DNA of 64,000 bases from Alteromonas sp. KUL42 (GCF_006538325.1 NZ_BJKK01000004.1:62001-126000), one strand, 5' to 3'. Positions 48,368 through 59,081 are shown, counted from the stretch's first letter. The notes: generated by a model not told the origin, from the letters alone. Program-made: numbers and translations.

Positions 48368-48396
48368 TGCATACGTATTCAATAAAATTTATGCAA
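48368..48396 (-). promoter_or_regulatory. Promoter with LacI-type operator copy 4 for the TonB receptor gene
   Basis: On the minus strand TTGCAT (48396-48391) and TATGCA (48373-48368) are 17 bases apart. The exact operator 14-mer spans 48368-48381. The arrangement is identical to that at 43605-43633. Confidence 0.65.
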
Positions 48397-48530
48397 CACG
48401 TCATTAACAAAGGTTTTTTTAATTAACATGTAATTTAACAACACAAATCCCTGTAAAACCCGGTTCAAAAGCACTTTCATGTAATTTTTCTACATTGCTA
48501 TATATGAATTTGTTAAATTTTGTGCACAAA

Positions 48531-48554
48531 AAAACCCGCGCTAAGCGGGTTTTT
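48531..48554. terminator. Terminator of the suc operon
   Basis: AAAACCCGC pairs with GCGGGTTTT around GCTAA just after sucD, with T-runs on both strands. Confidence 0.88.
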
Positions 48555-48581
48555 AAACATAACAATATAACTAGTCTTTAC

Positions 48582-49454
48582 TTACCAACCAGTAGTTTCG
48601 CGAAGCGCTTTACCGATATCAGCAAGAGAGCGAACTGTCTTAACGCCCGCATCTTCTAGTGCTTTAAATTTCTCGTCAGCAGTACCTTTACCGCCTGCGA
48701 TAATTGCACCAGCGTGACCCATACGCTTACCTGGAGGCGCTGTTACACCTGCGATATAAGAAACAACTGGTTTAGTAACATTCGCTTTAATGAATGCTGC
48801 TGCTTCTTCTTCCGCAGTACCGCCGATCTCACCGATCATAACGATAGCTTCAGTTTGTGGGTCATCTTGGAACATCTGAAGGATGTCGATGAAGTTAGAA
48901 CCAGGGATTGGATCACCACCGATACCAACACAGGTAGACTGGCCGAAACCTTCGTCAGTAGTTTGCTTAACCGCTTCGTACGTAAGCGTACCAGAGCGAG
49001 AAACAATACCTACTTTACCAGGCTTGTGAATGTGACCAGGCATGATACCAATTTTACACTCTCCAGGCGTGATAACACCTGGGCAGTTTGGACCAATCAT
49101 GCGAACGCCTTTAGCATTTACGTATTCTTTTACGTAAAGCATATCAAGCGTAGGAATACCTTCAGTGATACAAACGATTAGTTCAATACCGGCATCTGCA
49201 GCTTCAACAATTGAATCTTTACAGAAAGGTGCTGGTACGTAGATAACTGTTGCAGTTGCGCCAGTTGCTTCTACGGCTTCACGTACAGTATTGAATACTG
49301 GAAGACCTAGGTGCTCAGTACCGCCTTTACCTGGAGTAACACCACCAACCATTTGCGTACCGTAAGCAATCGCTTGTTCAGAGTGGAATGTACCCTGACC
49401 GCCAGTGAAACCCTGACAAATTACTTTCGTATCTTTATTAATTAATACAGACAT
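48582..49454 (-). CDS. sucD: Succinyl-CoA synthetase alpha subunit
   Basis: A 290-residue ADP- or GDP-forming succinate-CoA ligase alpha chain, converting succinyl-CoA to succinate with substrate-level phosphorylation. The CoA-binding Rossmann part starts [36 protein letters not shown] follows, and the phosphorylated histidine lies in [10 protein letters not shown]. Its ATG shares one base with the sucC stop (TAATG), showing tight coupling, and it ends the operon before a terminator. Confidence 0.95.
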   Translation of the reverse strand: MSVLINKDTKVICQGFTGGQGTFHSEQAIAYGTQMVGGVTPGKGGTEHLGLPVFNTVREAVEATGATATVIYVPAPFCKDSIVEAADAGIELIVCITEGIPTLDMLYVKEYVNAKGVRMIGPNCPGVITPGECKIGIMPGHIHKPGKVGIVSRSGTLTYEAVKQTTDEGFGQSTCVGIGGDPIPGSNFIDILQMFQDDPQTEAIVMIGEIGGTAEEEAAAFIKANVTKPVVSYIAGVTAPPGKRMGHAGAIIAGGKGTADEKFKALEDAGVKTVRSLADIGKALRETTGW

Positions 49455-50620
49455 TATTTGCCCTCCGCTGCAGCAACAACTTTCTGTGCTGCATCAGTTA
49501 GCGATTCAGCAGCGATGATATCAAGACCAGAGTTCGCTAGAACGTCACGGCCAAGCTCTGCATTGGTACCTTCTAGACGTACAACTACTGGTACTTCTAC
49601 GCCTACTTCTTTAACCGCACCGATAATACCTTCTGCTATCATGTCACAACGAACGATACCACCGAAGATGTTTACCAATACTGCTTTAACATTGTCATCT
49701 GAAAGGATGATTTTGAATGCTTCTGCTACACGCTCTTTAGTCGCGCCGCCACCAACATCTAGGAAGTTAGCTGGCTTGCCACCATGTAGGTTTACGATGT
49801 CCATCGTACCCATTGCTAGGCCTGCACCGTTAACCATACAACCTACGTTGCCGTCTAGTGCAACATAGTTCAGTTCCCACTGAGCCGCGTGAGCTTCACG
49901 CGCGTCTTCTTGAGAAGGATCTTGCATGTCTTTAAGCTTAGGTTGGCGATACAGCGCGTTGCCATCAATACCAACTTTTGCGTCTAGGCAGTGTAGGTTA
50001 CCGTCAGTTTTAATTACTAGCGGGTTAATTTCGATAAGCGCAACATCAAGTTCTTCAAACATCTTAGCTAGGCCAAGGAAAATTTGAGTGAATTGCTTAA
50101 TTTGAACGCCAGAAAGACCTAGAGCAAACGCCATTTCGCGTGCTTGGTAAGGCTGTGGACCAACAATTGGGTCGATTTCAGCTTTAAGGATTTTCTCTGG
50201 TGTTTCTTCTGCAACAGTTTCGATCTCAACGCCACCTTCAGTAGACGCCATAAATACAACGCGACGGGTTGTACGGTCAACTACTGCACCAAGGTAAAGC
50301 TCGTTAGCGATATCTGTGCAAGATTCAACTAGGATTTTGCTCACAGGCTGACCATTTTCGTCAGTCTGGAAAGTCACCAAATTTTTGCCAAGCCAGTTTT
50401 CAGCGAACGCGCGAATGTCGTCTTTGTTTTTAACTAGCTTTACACCGCCAGCTTTACCGCGACCACCCGCGTGCACCTGACACTTAACTACCCACTCTTC
50501 TCCGCCAATTCGGTCAGCGGCTTCTACAGCACCCTGAGCAGTGTCTGCTGCGTATCCTTCAGAAACAGGCAAGCCGTATTCTTTGAATAGCTGCTTACCT
50601 TGGTATTCATGCAAATTCAT
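49454..50620 (-). CDS. sucC: Succinyl-CoA synthetase beta subunit
   Basis: A 388-residue ATP-grasp subunit that forms the heterotetramer with Suc[20 protein letters not shown] is the standard N-terminus, [18 protein letters not shown] the nucleotide-binding start, LEINPLV-type [16 protein letters not shown] the metal-binding region, and [17 protein letters not shown] the subunit interface. Length equals E. coli SucC (388). It follows sucB after a 152-base gap that contains a small inverted repeat. Confidence 0.95.
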   Translation of the reverse strand: MNLHEYQGKQLFKEYGLPVSEGYAADTAQGAVEAADRIGGEEWVVKCQVHAGGRGKAGGVKLVKNKDDIRAFAENWLGKNLVTFQTDENGQPVSKILVESCTDIANELYLGAVVDRTTRRVVFMASTEGGVEIETVAEETPEKILKAEIDPIVGPQPYQAREMAFALGLSGVQIKQFTQIFLGLAKMFEELDVALIEINPLVIKTDGNLHCLDAKVGIDGNALYRQPKLKDMQDPSQEDAREAHAAQWELNYVALDGNVGCMVNGAGLAMGTMDIVNLHGGKPANFLDVGGGATKERVAEAFKIILSDDNVKAVLVNIFGGIVRCDMIAEGIIGAVKEVGVEVPVVVRLEGTNAELGRDVLANSGLDIIAAESLTDAAQKVVAAAEGK

Positions 50621-50679
50621 GGTGTTTCTATCCGATTTTTAGTAAGACAAAAGCCGCTTTCGCGACTTGATTAGTTTGA

Positions 50680-50703
50680 CTGATATTATAGGGTAAATAT
50701 CAG
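50680..50703. repeat. Small inverted repeat in the sucB-sucC gap
   Basis: CTGATATT (50680-50687) and AATATCAG (50696-50703) flank ATAGGGTA. It could adjust sucC expression or mRNA processing. No T-run is present. Confidence 0.4.
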
Positions 50704-50772
50704 CGTTGCGTTAGGCGCTTTGCAAGATAACACAAACAAAACGCCCAACCACAATTACGTGAGACGAAAGTC

Positions 50773-52269
50773 TTATACGTCTAGTAGTAGACGTGTTGGA
50801 TCTTCTAGCATCTCTTTAACTGTTACCAAGAAACCTACTGATTCTTTACCATCGATAATACGGTGGTCATAAGAAAGCGCTAGGTACATCATTGGTAGAA
50901 TTTCTACTTTGCCATTAACTGCCATTGGGCGATCTTGAATTTTGTGCATACCCAAAATTGCGCTTTGTGGCGGGTTAATGATTGGTGTAGACATTAGTGA
51001 ACCAAACACACCGCCATTGGTAATAGTGAAGTTACCACCTTGGAGGTCAGCCATTGACAATTTGCCGTCACGGCCTTTAAGTGCTAGTTCCTTAATTCCT
51101 TTCTCAACACCAGCCATGCCTAGAGAATCAGTGTCTTTAAGCACTGGAGTCACAAGACCGCGTGGTGTAGATACGGCGATAGAGATATCGAAATAGTTGT
51201 GATAAACGATATCGTCACCGTCAATTGACGCGTTAACTTCTGGGAAACGCTTAAGCGCTTCGGTTACCGCCTTCACATAGAAAGACATGAAACCAAGACG
51301 AATACCGTGACGCTTCTCAAAGCTGTCTTGATATTGCTTGCGAAGGTCCATGATTGGCTTCATGTTAACTTCGTTGAACGTCGTCAGCATCGCCGTTGAA
51401 TTTTTCGCTTCAAGAAGACGGTTCGCAATTGTCTTACGAAGACGTGTCATAGGTACACGTTTCTCTGTACGGTTTCCTGTTGGAAGGTCCGCTGCCACCG
51501 CTTCAGACGCTGCAGGTGCTGCCTTAGCTGCGCTATCACCACCTTTAAGGTATTTTTCAACGTCTTCTTTAGTGATTCGGCCGTTTTTACCTGTGCCTTT
51601 CACTTTAGATGCATCTACGCCTTTCTCAGCTAACAAACGACGTACAGATGGGCTTAGCGCATCGCTGCTATCGTCGCTGTCATCAGCTTCAGTTGATGCT
51701 GCTGCAGATACACTACCCGCCGCGCCTTCAACAAACTTAGCAATAATTTCTTCAGCGGTTACCGTTGCTCCTTCTTCAGCAAGAATTTCTGACAATGAAC
51801 CATCTGCCGGAGCAACAACTTCTAAAACTACTTTATCAGTTTCGATGTCGACCAAGTTTTGATCGCGTGATACAGGTTCACCAACAGCTACGTGCCATGT
51901 AGCAATAGTCGCATCAGCTACTGACTCTGGAAGTACAGGCACTTTAACATCTGACGCTTTTCCAGAAGCTGCAGGTGCAGCGTCTGCTTTTGGCGCATCT
52001 TTGCTTTCCGATTTAGCTGGAGCAGCAGCACCGCCCTCTTCTAGCTTAGCGATTACCTGTTCACCTAAAACCGTTGCACCCTCTTCATTTAGGATTTCAC
52101 CCATTGTACCGTCCGCTGGCGCCACAACTTCTAAAACCACTTTATCAGTTTCAATATCAACCAGGTTCTGGTCTCGTTTAACTGCGTCACCGGCCTTAAC
52201 GTGCCAGGTTGCAATGGTGGCATCGGCAACTGACTCAGGTAGAACCGGAACTTTTATCTCAATTGTCAT
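50773..52269 (-). CDS. sucB: Dihydrolipoyl succinyltransferase (E2 of 2-oxoglutarate dehydrogenase) with two lipoyl domains
   Basis: A 498-residue E2 core protein, about 90 residues longer than E. coli SucB (405). The extra length is a second lipoyl domain. Domain 1 (residues 2-78) and domain 2 (107-180) share the repeated [19 protein letters not shown] and carry lipoyl lysines Lys43 and Lys146 in [10 protein letters not shown]. An Ala/Ser-rich linker, the E1/E3-binding domain (205-241) and the acyltransferase domain follow, with catalytic His469 in YDHRIIDG. It transfers succinyl groups to CoA. It begins 9 bases after sucA. Confidence 0.95.
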   Translation of the reverse strand: MTIEIKVPVLPESVADATIATWHVKAGDAVKRDQNLVDIETDKVVLEVVAPADGTMGEILNEEGATVLGEQVIAKLEEGGAAAPAKSESKDAPKADAAPAASGKASDVKVPVLPESVADATIATWHVAVGEPVSRDQNLVDIETDKVVLEVVAPADGSLSEILAEEGATVTAEEIIAKFVEGAAGSVSAAASTEADDSDDSSDALSPSVRRLLAEKGVDASKVKGTGKNGRITKEDVEKYLKGGDSAAKAAPAASEAVAADLPTGNRTEKRVPMTRLRKTIANRLLEAKNSTAMLTTFNEVNMKPIMDLRKQYQDSFEKRHGIRLGFMSFYVKAVTEALKRFPEVNASIDGDDIVYHNYFDISIAVSTPRGLVTPVLKDTDSLGMAGVEKGIKELALKGRDGKLSMADLQGGNFTITNGGVFGSLMSTPIINPPQSAILGMHKIQDRPMAVNGKVEILPMMYLALSYDHRIIDGKESVGFLVTVKEMLEDPTRLLLDV

Positions 52270-52278
52270 TACTGTTCC

Positions 52279-55098
52279 TTATTTAATTGTGAGTGCGTCT
52301 TCAACCAGAGCTTTTTGTTGCTGGTTGTGAACGGATACATAACCTACTGCAGGCGACGAGGATGCATCACGACCCGCATATGTTAATTTTGCACCATCTG
52401 GAATTGCTTGCCAGAAATGGTGTTGGCTACAGTACCAAGCGCCTTGGTTTTGAGGCTCTTCTTGACACCAAACCCAATCTTTTACGTGGCTGTATTGTGC
52501 CACAACTTTAGCGCATTCTTCTTGTGGGAATGGATAAAGTTGCTCTAAACGAACGATTGCAACGTCGGTTTGCTCATTTTTACGGCGCTGGTCTAGTAAA
52601 TCGTAGTAAACCTTACCAGAACACATCACCACACGTTTCACATTCTTCGGATCGATATCATCGATCTCACCGATTACATTGTGGAATTTACCTTCTGCTA
52701 GCTCTTCCCATGAAGATACAGCCAGAGGATGACGTAACAATGACTTAGGAGACATTACAATAAGTGGCTTACGCATTGGGCGAACCACTTGGCGACGAAG
52801 CATGTTGTACACCTGTGCTGGTGTTGATGGAACACACACTTGCCAGTTGTGATCAGCGCACATCTGAAGGAAACGCTCAAGACGTGCCGAGCTGTGCTCA
52901 GGGCCTTGTCCTTCGTAGCCATGAGGAAGCAATACAGTAAGACCACATAGTCGGCCCCACTTCGCTTCACCTGAACTCAGGAATTGGTCGAACACAACCT
53001 GCGCGCCGTTGGCAAAATCACCAAACTGCGCTTCCCAAATGGTTAAGCATGTAGGCTCTGCCGTTGCATAACCGTATTCAAATGCCATAACCGCTTCTTC
53101 TGAAAGTACAGAGTCATAAATTTCAATTTCGCCCTGACCTTCACGAATATGCTGAAGTGGCATATAAGTAGAAGCGTCTTTCTGGTTGTGTAGAACAGCG
53201 TGGCGATGGAAGAAAGTACCACGCCCAGAGTCCTGACCCGTAATACGGATATCTTCACCAGCATCAACAATTGTGGCGTACGCTAAGTTCTCAGCCATAC
53301 CCCAATCAAGTAACTTTTCACCAGCTACCATTGCCTTGCGGTCTTGATAAAGCTTATTTACGCGCGACTGCAATTTGTGTGATTCTGGAATAGTCGTAAT
53401 CGACTCACCAAGCGCCTTTAACTTTTCAACAGTTAAAGAACCGTCATATGGTGTATCCCAATCGTGACCGAGGTACGGCGACCAATCTACACTGTGTTCA
53501 GTCATTGGACGCCATTCTTCAACCACACATGCACCATGGTCTAGTGCTGCGCGATATTCTTCTACATAGCGGTCTGCGTCACGTTGTTCAATCACACCTT
53601 CGGCAACAAGCTGATCAGCATAGATAGCACGTGGTACTGGGTGTTTCTTGATTTTTTGATACATCAACGGCTGCGTTGCATTCGGCTCATCAGCTTCGTT
53701 GTGACCATGACGGCGGTAACACACCAAATCAATAACCACATCTCGTTTAAACTTGTTGCGATATTCAAGGGCCAACTGCGTTACAAAAGCAACCGCTTCT
53801 GGGTCGTCTGAATTCACGTGGAAAATTGGTGCCTGCACCATTTTCGCAATATCAGTACAATATTGGGTTGAGCGAGTATCTTCAGTCTTTGAAGTTGTAA
53901 AACCAACTTGGTTATTTACAACAATACGTACCGTACCGCCGACTGCAAAGCCGCGCGTTTGCGACATATTGAAGGTTTCTTGTACAACACCTTGACCAGC
54001 AATCGCCGAGTCACCGTGAATGGTAATAGGAAGCACTGTGTTAGTGTCGTCATTGCGACGTGCAAGACGCGCACGTACCGATCCCATAACCACTGGGTTT
54101 ACAATTTCTAGGTGAGATGGGTTAAATGCGAGTGCTAAGTGAACATTGCCACCTGGCGTCGCAAAGTCTGAAGAAAATCCAGCATGGTATTTCACGTCAC
54201 CAGCACCAAGCGAGTCATCGTGCTTGCCAGAGAATTCGTCAAACAGTACCGATGGGTTCTTACCCAACACGTTTACCAAAACGTTAAGACGACCACGGTG
54301 AGCCATACCGATAACCACTTCTTTTGTGCCCGTGGTACCGGCTTTGGTTATAAGGCCTTTAAGCATTGGAATTAACGCATCACCACCTTCTAGCGAGAAG
54401 CGCTTCGCACCTGGGAACTTAGAGCCCAAGTACTTTTCCATGCCATCAGCAGCAGTTAACCCTTTCAAAATGCTCAACTTCTCATCACGTGAGATTTCAG
54501 GTTTGGCCTGTACTGATTCGATTTTTTGTTGTAACCAACGCTTTTGGTCTGTATCAGTGATGTGCATGTACTCAGCACCGATTGAACCGCAATACGTTCT
54601 GTTTAGCGACTTGAACAGTTCACCCAATGACATAGCATCTTTGCCAATGGCGTAAGAACCCACATTGAAAACAGAATCGAAATCTTGTTCAGATAAATTG
54701 TGATGAGACAGTTCAATATCACGTACGCGCTCTTGTTTCCAAAGACCCAGAGGATCTAAGTTTGCATTTTGGTGACCGCGGAAGCGATAGGCGTTGATTA
54801 ACTGTAAGACTTTTACTTGCCTGTCATCTGATACATTGGCAGAAGGCACTGACGGACTAGACATACGGGCTGTGGGCCCTAACGCAGCAAGTTGCCTAAA
54901 TTGATTCTTAATTGCTGTATGATTGGTTTCTAACTCTACGCCATCGACTTTTGGGAGGTTATCGAAGATTTGTCGCCAATTATCAGAGACACTTTGCGGG
55001 TCTTCTAAATAGGCTTCATACAACTCTTCAACATAGGCAGCGTTGGCACCTGCCATGTGCGAGGAATCCCACCACGCTTTCATCACGCTTTCTTGCAT
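52279..55098 (-). CDS. sucA: 2-oxoglutarate dehydrogenase E1 component
   Basis: A 939-residue thiamine-diphosphate-dependent decarboxylase of the 2-oxoglutarate dehydrogenase complex. The N-terminal AWWDSSHMAGANAAYVEELY matches the E2-interacting helix, the core has GMAHRGRLNVLVNVLGK and HGDSAIAGQGVVQETFNMS (cofactor region), and RHGHNEADEP is also typical. Length is close to E. coli SucA (933). It is first in the sucABCD cluster and is separated from sdhB by a terminator, so it likely has its own promoter. Confidence 0.95.
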   Translation of the reverse strand: MQESVMKAWWDSSHMAGANAAYVEELYEAYLEDPQSVSDNWRQIFDNLPKVDGVELETNHTAIKNQFRQLAALGPTARMSSPSVPSANVSDDRQVKVLQLINAYRFRGHQNANLDPLGLWKQERVRDIELSHHNLSEQDFDSVFNVGSYAIGKDAMSLGELFKSLNRTYCGSIGAEYMHITDTDQKRWLQQKIESVQAKPEISRDEKLSILKGLTAADGMEKYLGSKFPGAKRFSLEGGDALIPMLKGLITKAGTTGTKEVVIGMAHRGRLNVLVNVLGKNPSVLFDEFSGKHDDSLGAGDVKYHAGFSSDFATPGGNVHLALAFNPSHLEIVNPVVMGSVRARLARRNDDTNTVLPITIHGDSAIAGQGVVQETFNMSQTRGFAVGGTVRIVVNNQVGFTTSKTEDTRSTQYCTDIAKMVQAPIFHVNSDDPEAVAFVTQLALEYRNKFKRDVVIDLVCYRRHGHNEADEPNATQPLMYQKIKKHPVPRAIYADQLVAEGVIEQRDADRYVEEYRAALDHGACVVEEWRPMTEHSVDWSPYLGHDWDTPYDGSLTVEKLKALGESITTIPESHKLQSRVNKLYQDRKAMVAGEKLLDWGMAENLAYATIVDAGEDIRITGQDSGRGTFFHRHAVLHNQKDASTYMPLQHIREGQGEIEIYDSVLSEEAVMAFEYGYATAEPTCLTIWEAQFGDFANGAQVVFDQFLSSGEAKWGRLCGLTVLLPHGYEGQGPEHSSARLERFLQMCADHNWQVCVPSTPAQVYNMLRRQVVRPMRKPLIVMSPKSLLRHPLAVSSWEELAEGKFHNVIGEIDDIDPKNVKRVVMCSGKVYYDLLDQRRKNEQTDVAIVRLEQLYPFPQEECAKVVAQYSHVKDWVWCQEEPQNQGAWYCSQHHFWQAIPDGAKLTYAGRDASSSPAVGYVSVHNQQQKALVEDALTIK

Positions 55099-55200
55099 TT
55101 AATTTGCCTTGCTACGTTTTATAAAATCTAGTTAACAATCAGGATGTATTATAAGGTTATTCTCAGCATAACCAAGTGTTATAACAGAGAATATATAAAA

Positions 55201-55228
55201 AAATAGCCATCCCTTTGGATGGCTATTT
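55201..55228. terminator. Terminator between sdhB and sucA
   Basis: A perfect 12-bp stem (AAATAGCCATCC with GGATGGCTATTT, loop CTTT) is followed leftward by a T-rich run. It partly or fully separates sdhCDAB from sucABCD. Confidence 0.85.
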
Positions 55229-55271
55229 AGCGTATCGCATCTATAACTTAATAAGTTATCAGACTATAGTA

Positions 55272-55982
55272 CTAAACAGCCCGTTGTAAAAGCATAGACT
55301 TGATTTGTCCAATTGCTTTTGTCGGGTTCAATCCTTTAGGACATACGCTCACACAGTTCATGATTCCGTGACAGCGGAAGACGCTGAATGCATCATCAAG
55401 GTCGTTAAGACGCTCTTCTGTTGCAGTATCACGACTGTCAATCAAGAAACGATAAGCATGAAGCAGGCCTGCAGGTCCAATGAACTTGTCAGGGTTCCAC
55501 CAGAACGACGGACAAGATGTTGAACAGCATGCGCAAAGAATACACTCATACAAACCATCTAGTTTTGCGCGCTCTTCAGGTGACTGAAGGTGCTCACGTG
55601 CTGGAGGCTGTTTACTGTCATTGATTAAGAATGGCTTAATCTTTTCGTATTGAGTATAGAACTGAGTCATGTCTACAACAAGGTCACGTACAACAGGTAG
55701 ACCCGGTAGTGGACGAATAACCACTTTGCCTTTACCAAGTGCTGATAACGGAGTAATACACGCAAGGCCGTTTTTGCCGTTCATGTTCACGCCGTCTGAA
55801 CCACATACACCTTCACGACAAGAGCGGCGGAACGACAACGTCGGGTCCTGCTCTTTCAGCGCAAGTAGTGCATCAAGCACCATCATGTCTTGCCCTTCTT
55901 CTACATCAAGTGTGTAGTCCTGCATGCGAGGCTTCGCATCCACATCAGGGTTGTAACGATAAATCGAAAAATTTAATTGCAT
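55272..55982 (-). CDS. sdhB: Succinate dehydrogenase iron-sulfur subunit
   Basis: A 236-residue electron-transfer subunit of complex II. The 2Fe-2S ligands are in CREGVCGSDGVNMNG with a later Cys in LACI. The 4Fe-4S and 3Fe-4S clusters are bound by CILCACCSTSCPSFWW and CHGIMNCVSVCPKGLNP. Length matches E. coli SdhB (238). It follows sdhA by 14 bases. Confidence 0.95.
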   Translation of the reverse strand: MQLNFSIYRYNPDVDAKPRMQDYTLDVEEGQDMMVLDALLALKEQDPTLSFRRSCREGVCGSDGVNMNGKNGLACITPLSALGKGKVVIRPLPGLPVVRDLVVDMTQFYTQYEKIKPFLINDSKQPPAREHLQSPEERAKLDGLYECILCACCSTSCPSFWWNPDKFIGPAGLLHAYRFLIDSRDTATEERLNDLDDAFSVFRCHGIMNCVSVCPKGLNPTKAIGQIKSMLLQRAV

Positions 55983-55996
55983 GATCGTTGCCTCTC

Positions 55997-57769
55997 TTAA
56001 TATGAACGCACTTTAGGCGGGAATGCTTCCCTAAGCTTAGGCGCCATATTTACTTCACGTTTAAGCATTGTTTCACTTTCAGGGCGATAGATGCTGTGGC
56101 ATAGCCAGTTTTCATCATCGCGATCTGGGAAGTCGAAGCGACTGTGCGCGCCACGGCTTTCCGTTCTGAAGTTCGCTGCTACTGCTGTGCTGTACGCGGT
56201 TTCCATCAGGTTATCAAGCTCTAGACACTCAATGCGCTGTGTATTGAAGTCTGAACTCTTATCATCAAGACGTGCAGTCTTAAGACGCTCGCGAATTTCG
56301 CCTAGCTCTTTAAGACCTTCAGCCATTGCATCACCTTCACGGAATACAGAGAAGTTTAGCTGCATGCATTTCTGCAAGTCTTTCTTAATTTGGATAGGAT
56401 CTTCGCCCTTACCTTTTTCTGAATTCTCCCAACGGTTGAAGCGAGACATTGCCACTTCAAGGTCAGACTCAGACGCATCGCGAGATGGTCCCATTTCAGA
56501 AAGTGATTTTCCAAGGTGTAAACCAGTCGCACGACCGAATACCACAAGGTCAAGTAGTGAGTTACCGCCAAGACGGTTTGCACCGTGTACTGATACACAC
56601 GCGATTTCACCACAAGCAAATAAACCGTTAACGACTTTATCGTTACCGTTTTCATCAACTGTCAAACACTGGCCATCAACATTCGTTGGAATACCACCCA
56701 TCATGTAGTGACAAGTTGGGATTACTGGAATTGGCTCTTTAACTGGGTCAACGTGCGCAAATGTACGAGATAGTTCAAGGATACCCGGTAGACGTGATTC
56801 AAGTACCTCTTTACCTAAGTGATCAAGTTTAAGCTTGATGTGTGTACCCCAAGGGCCTTCACAACCACGGCCTTCACGGATTTCAGTCATCATTGAACGC
56901 GCAACTACGTCACGACCTGCAAGGTCTTTCGCATTTGGCGCATAACGCTCCATGAAACGTTCGCCGTCTTTATTTAGAAGGTAACCACCTTCACCACGAC
57001 AGCCTTCAGTTACCAATGTACCTGCGCCAGCAATACCCGTTGGGTGGAACTGCCACATTTCCATATCTTGTACTGCTACGCCAGCGCGCAATGCCATACC
57101 AACACCGTCACCGGTGTTAATGTGCGCATTAGTGGTTGATGCGAAGATACGACCAGCCCCACCAGTTGCTAGAACAACAGCGCGAGATTTGAAGTAAACC
57201 ACTTCGCCTGTTTCGATGTCTATCGCAGTACAACCTACAACGTCACCGTCTTGGTTTTTTACTAAATCTAGTGCGTACCACTCAGAGAAAACTTTCGTTT
57301 TGTTCTTTACGTTTTGTTGGTAAAGAAGGTGAAGAAGCGCGTGACCTGTACGGTCAGCAGCTGCCGCAGTACGAGCACCTTGCTCACCACCGAAGTTTTT
57401 AGACTGACCACCAAATGGGCGCTGGTAAATTTTACCATTTTCAAAGCGTGAGAATGGCAAACCCATGTTTTCCATTTCAATGATCGCTTCTGGACCTGTT
57501 TTACACATGTATTCGATGGCGTCTTGGTCACCGATGTAATCTGAGCCTTTTACGGTGTCATACATGTGCCATTCCCAGTTATCTTCGTGTGAGTTACCAA
57601 GTGCTACGGTAATACCACCTTGTGCAGATACTGTGTGAGAACGGGTTGGAAATACTTTTGATAGCAGTGCACATGATTTACCAGACTGTGAAATCTGTAG
57701 TGCAGCACGCATACCTGCGCCACCTGCACCAATTACGACTGCATCAAACTCGTGAACGGGTAAACTCAT
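55997..57769 (-). CDS. sdhA: Succinate dehydrogenase flavoprotein subunit
   Basis: A 590-residue FAD protein oxidising succinate to fumarate. The FAD motif is [15 protein letters not shown], His45 in [12 protein letters not shown] is the covalent FAD-attachment residue, and [21 protein letters not shown] is the substrate-binding region. Start chosen at 57769 (MSLPVHEF) because a GGGAG site precedes it and the 15 residues upstream lie within the overlapping sdhD frame. It sits in sdhCDAB order. Confidence 0.95.
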   Translation of the reverse strand: MSLPVHEFDAVVIGAGGAGMRAALQISQSGKSCALLSKVFPTRSHTVSAQGGITVALGNSHEDNWEWHMYDTVKGSDYIGDQDAIEYMCKTGPEAIIEMENMGLPFSRFENGKIYQRPFGGQSKNFGGEQGARTAAAADRTGHALLHLLYQQNVKNKTKVFSEWYALDLVKNQDGDVVGCTAIDIETGEVVYFKSRAVVLATGGAGRIFASTTNAHINTGDGVGMALRAGVAVQDMEMWQFHPTGIAGAGTLVTEGCRGEGGYLLNKDGERFMERYAPNAKDLAGRDVVARSMMTEIREGRGCEGPWGTHIKLKLDHLGKEVLESRLPGILELSRTFAHVDPVKEPIPVIPTCHYMMGGIPTNVDGQCLTVDENGNDKVVNGLFACGEIACVSVHGANRLGGNSLLDLVVFGRATGLHLGKSLSEMGPSRDASESDLEVAMSRFNRWENSEKGKGEDPIQIKKDLQKCMQLNFSVFREGDAMAEGLKELGEIRERLKTARLDDKSSDFNTQRIECLELDNLMETAYSTAVAANFRTESRGAHSRFDFPDRDDENWLCHSIYRPESETMLKREVNMAPKLREAFPPKVRSY

Positions 57770-57770
57770 C

Positions 57771-58118
57771 TTACACTCCCCATAATACGAATAGGCCGAC
57801 AGCAACGTAGCCAAACGCGATGATATTTAGAATATATTGTAGAACTGCACGTAGACCCGCTGCTTTAACGTAGTCTGTTAGTACCTGCCAAAGGCCGATA
57901 CGTACGTGGATCATCACTGCAATAAGTGCTGCCAATGTGAAAACTTTCATAGCTAGGCCAGAGAACAACCCTCGCCATTCGATAAACGTTAGGTTATCTG
58001 TGGTAATAAAGAACCACGCCATGAAAACCGAGTACGCGAAAATAATTGCTGCTGTCGCGCGTAGTGAAACGTAATCTTGTACGCCATCGCGCTTAATGCT
58101 TGCTTGGTTGGTTACCAT
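57771..58118 (-). CDS. sdhD: Succinate dehydrogenase membrane anchor subunit
   Basis: A 115-residue hydrophobic subunit with three membrane segments. [17 protein letters not shown] contains the haem-ligand histidine region and the conserved ubiquinone-site tyrosine. The start at 58118 ([10 protein letters not shown]) overlaps the last 7 bases of sdhC, typical of this operon. With SdhC it binds haem b and ubiquinone. Confidence 0.9.
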   Translation of the reverse strand: MVTNQASIKRDGVQDYVSLRATAAIIFAYSVFMAWFFITTDNLTFIEWRGLFSGLAMKVFTLAALIAVMIHVRIGLWQVLTDYVKAAGLRAVLQYILNIIAFGYVAVGLFVLWGV

Positions 58119-58486
58119 AGTGCAACTCCCAATACTACGGTCAGAACAACCCAAAGTGCGATTACTGCTTTTGCACTTGTGTTACCCGACTCTAATTCTT
58201 CCCAGTGACCTAAATCCATAACAACGTGTCTTAGGCCGCCTAGAATGTGATATGTCAGCGCTGATGCTGTGCCAATTGCGACAAATTTTCCAAGGAAACC
58301 GTCCATGATTGCTTGAACGTTCGCGAAACCTTCAGGCGAGTGAACAGAAACTGCCCACGCCCAAATAACAAATAGAAGCGCGAAGAACATAGCAACACCG
58401 GTTACGCGGTGGAGAATTGACGAAATAGCAGAGGGCGGAAATTTAATAGTATTGAGTTCTAAATTTACTGGTCTTTGCTTTTTCAC
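58112..58486 (-). CDS. sdhC: Succinate dehydrogenase cytochrome b556 subunit
   Basis: A 124-residue inner-membrane protein with three helices. RPVNLELNTIKFPPSAISSI and LHRVTGVAMFF are the family N-terminal signature, and TYHILGGLRHVVMDLGHWEE contains the haem-ligand histidine. It is the first gene of sdhCDAB; the regulatory region lies upstream toward gltA. Confidence 0.93.
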   Translation of the reverse strand: MKKQRPVNLELNTIKFPPSAISSILHRVTGVAMFFALLFVIWAWAVSVHSPEGFANVQAIMDGFLGKFVAIGTASALTYHILGGLRHVVMDLGHWEELESGNTSAKAVIALWVVLTVVLGVALW

Positions 58487-58626
58487 AATGTATGCCTGTT
58501 TAATCCGTAGGGGATAATGAATTTCTCACCTTATAATGTCCTGAGTAAGTAAATTCGATTTTTAACCTGTTAATTGCCTCATCCATTGAGTTGTTAACAA
58601 TTTGTGAATTATTCTTTAATGCCTGT

Positions 58627-58646
58627 AACAGAATAATTATTCTGTT
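58627..58646. promoter_or_regulatory. Perfect 20-bp palindrome AACAGAATAATTATTCTGTT
   Basis: An uninterrupted 10+10 palindrome, about 140 bases before sdhC and 540 before gltA. It is probably an operator for a dimeric regulator. It does not match Crp, Fnr or ArcA consensus sequences well. Confidence 0.55.
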
Positions 58647-59081
58647 TCCAAAGCACCGCTGAGTATATCCAGCGTAGTATATAATTACAATTTTTTGTGC
58701 CGTAGTAAGACTTTAGTCTCTATCGGTACGAATGTTGTAATTATTTTGTTCACAAAGAGATCAATATTGCTTACAACCCTTATATCTAATGCGATAACAG
58801 TCGCGTAGAGTTTATCAGCAGCAAACGGCAATAACTACGTTAATCCATCAGAAATTAACGACATTTAATCTGAATGTGTATTTATTCCACTTGCATGGGT
58901 TACTTTTTAAACTTAGCTGCTAATATATTTATCGTTCGGTGGTTTACCTTTGTCGAAAAGCCATTGATAATTGCAACGTATCGGGCAGAGTGAAATTCCA
59001 GCGAGTGTTAAGTTCCAACTTTAATTGTTGAATATTTTTTTAAACAATTCGGAATATTTATTGTGCATATATGCAATTAAA

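Larger units (their letters stand above)
48250..48581. other. Intergenic region between sucD and the TonB receptor gene
   Basis: This 332-base gap holds the receptor leader with ATGGGACACC at 48256-48265, the promoter/operator at 48368-48396, and the sucD terminator at 48531-48554. No ORF is seen. Confidence 0.6.

Noticed and set aside
51338..51862. Plus-strand open frame (174 codons) antisense to sucB
   Set aside because: A shadow of the Ala/Glu-rich sucB linker; no independent evidence.
56091..56708. Long plus-strand open frame (205 codons) antisense to sdhA
   Set aside because: It results from codon bias of the sdhA gene; composition is Arg/Ser-rich shadow sequence with no family features.
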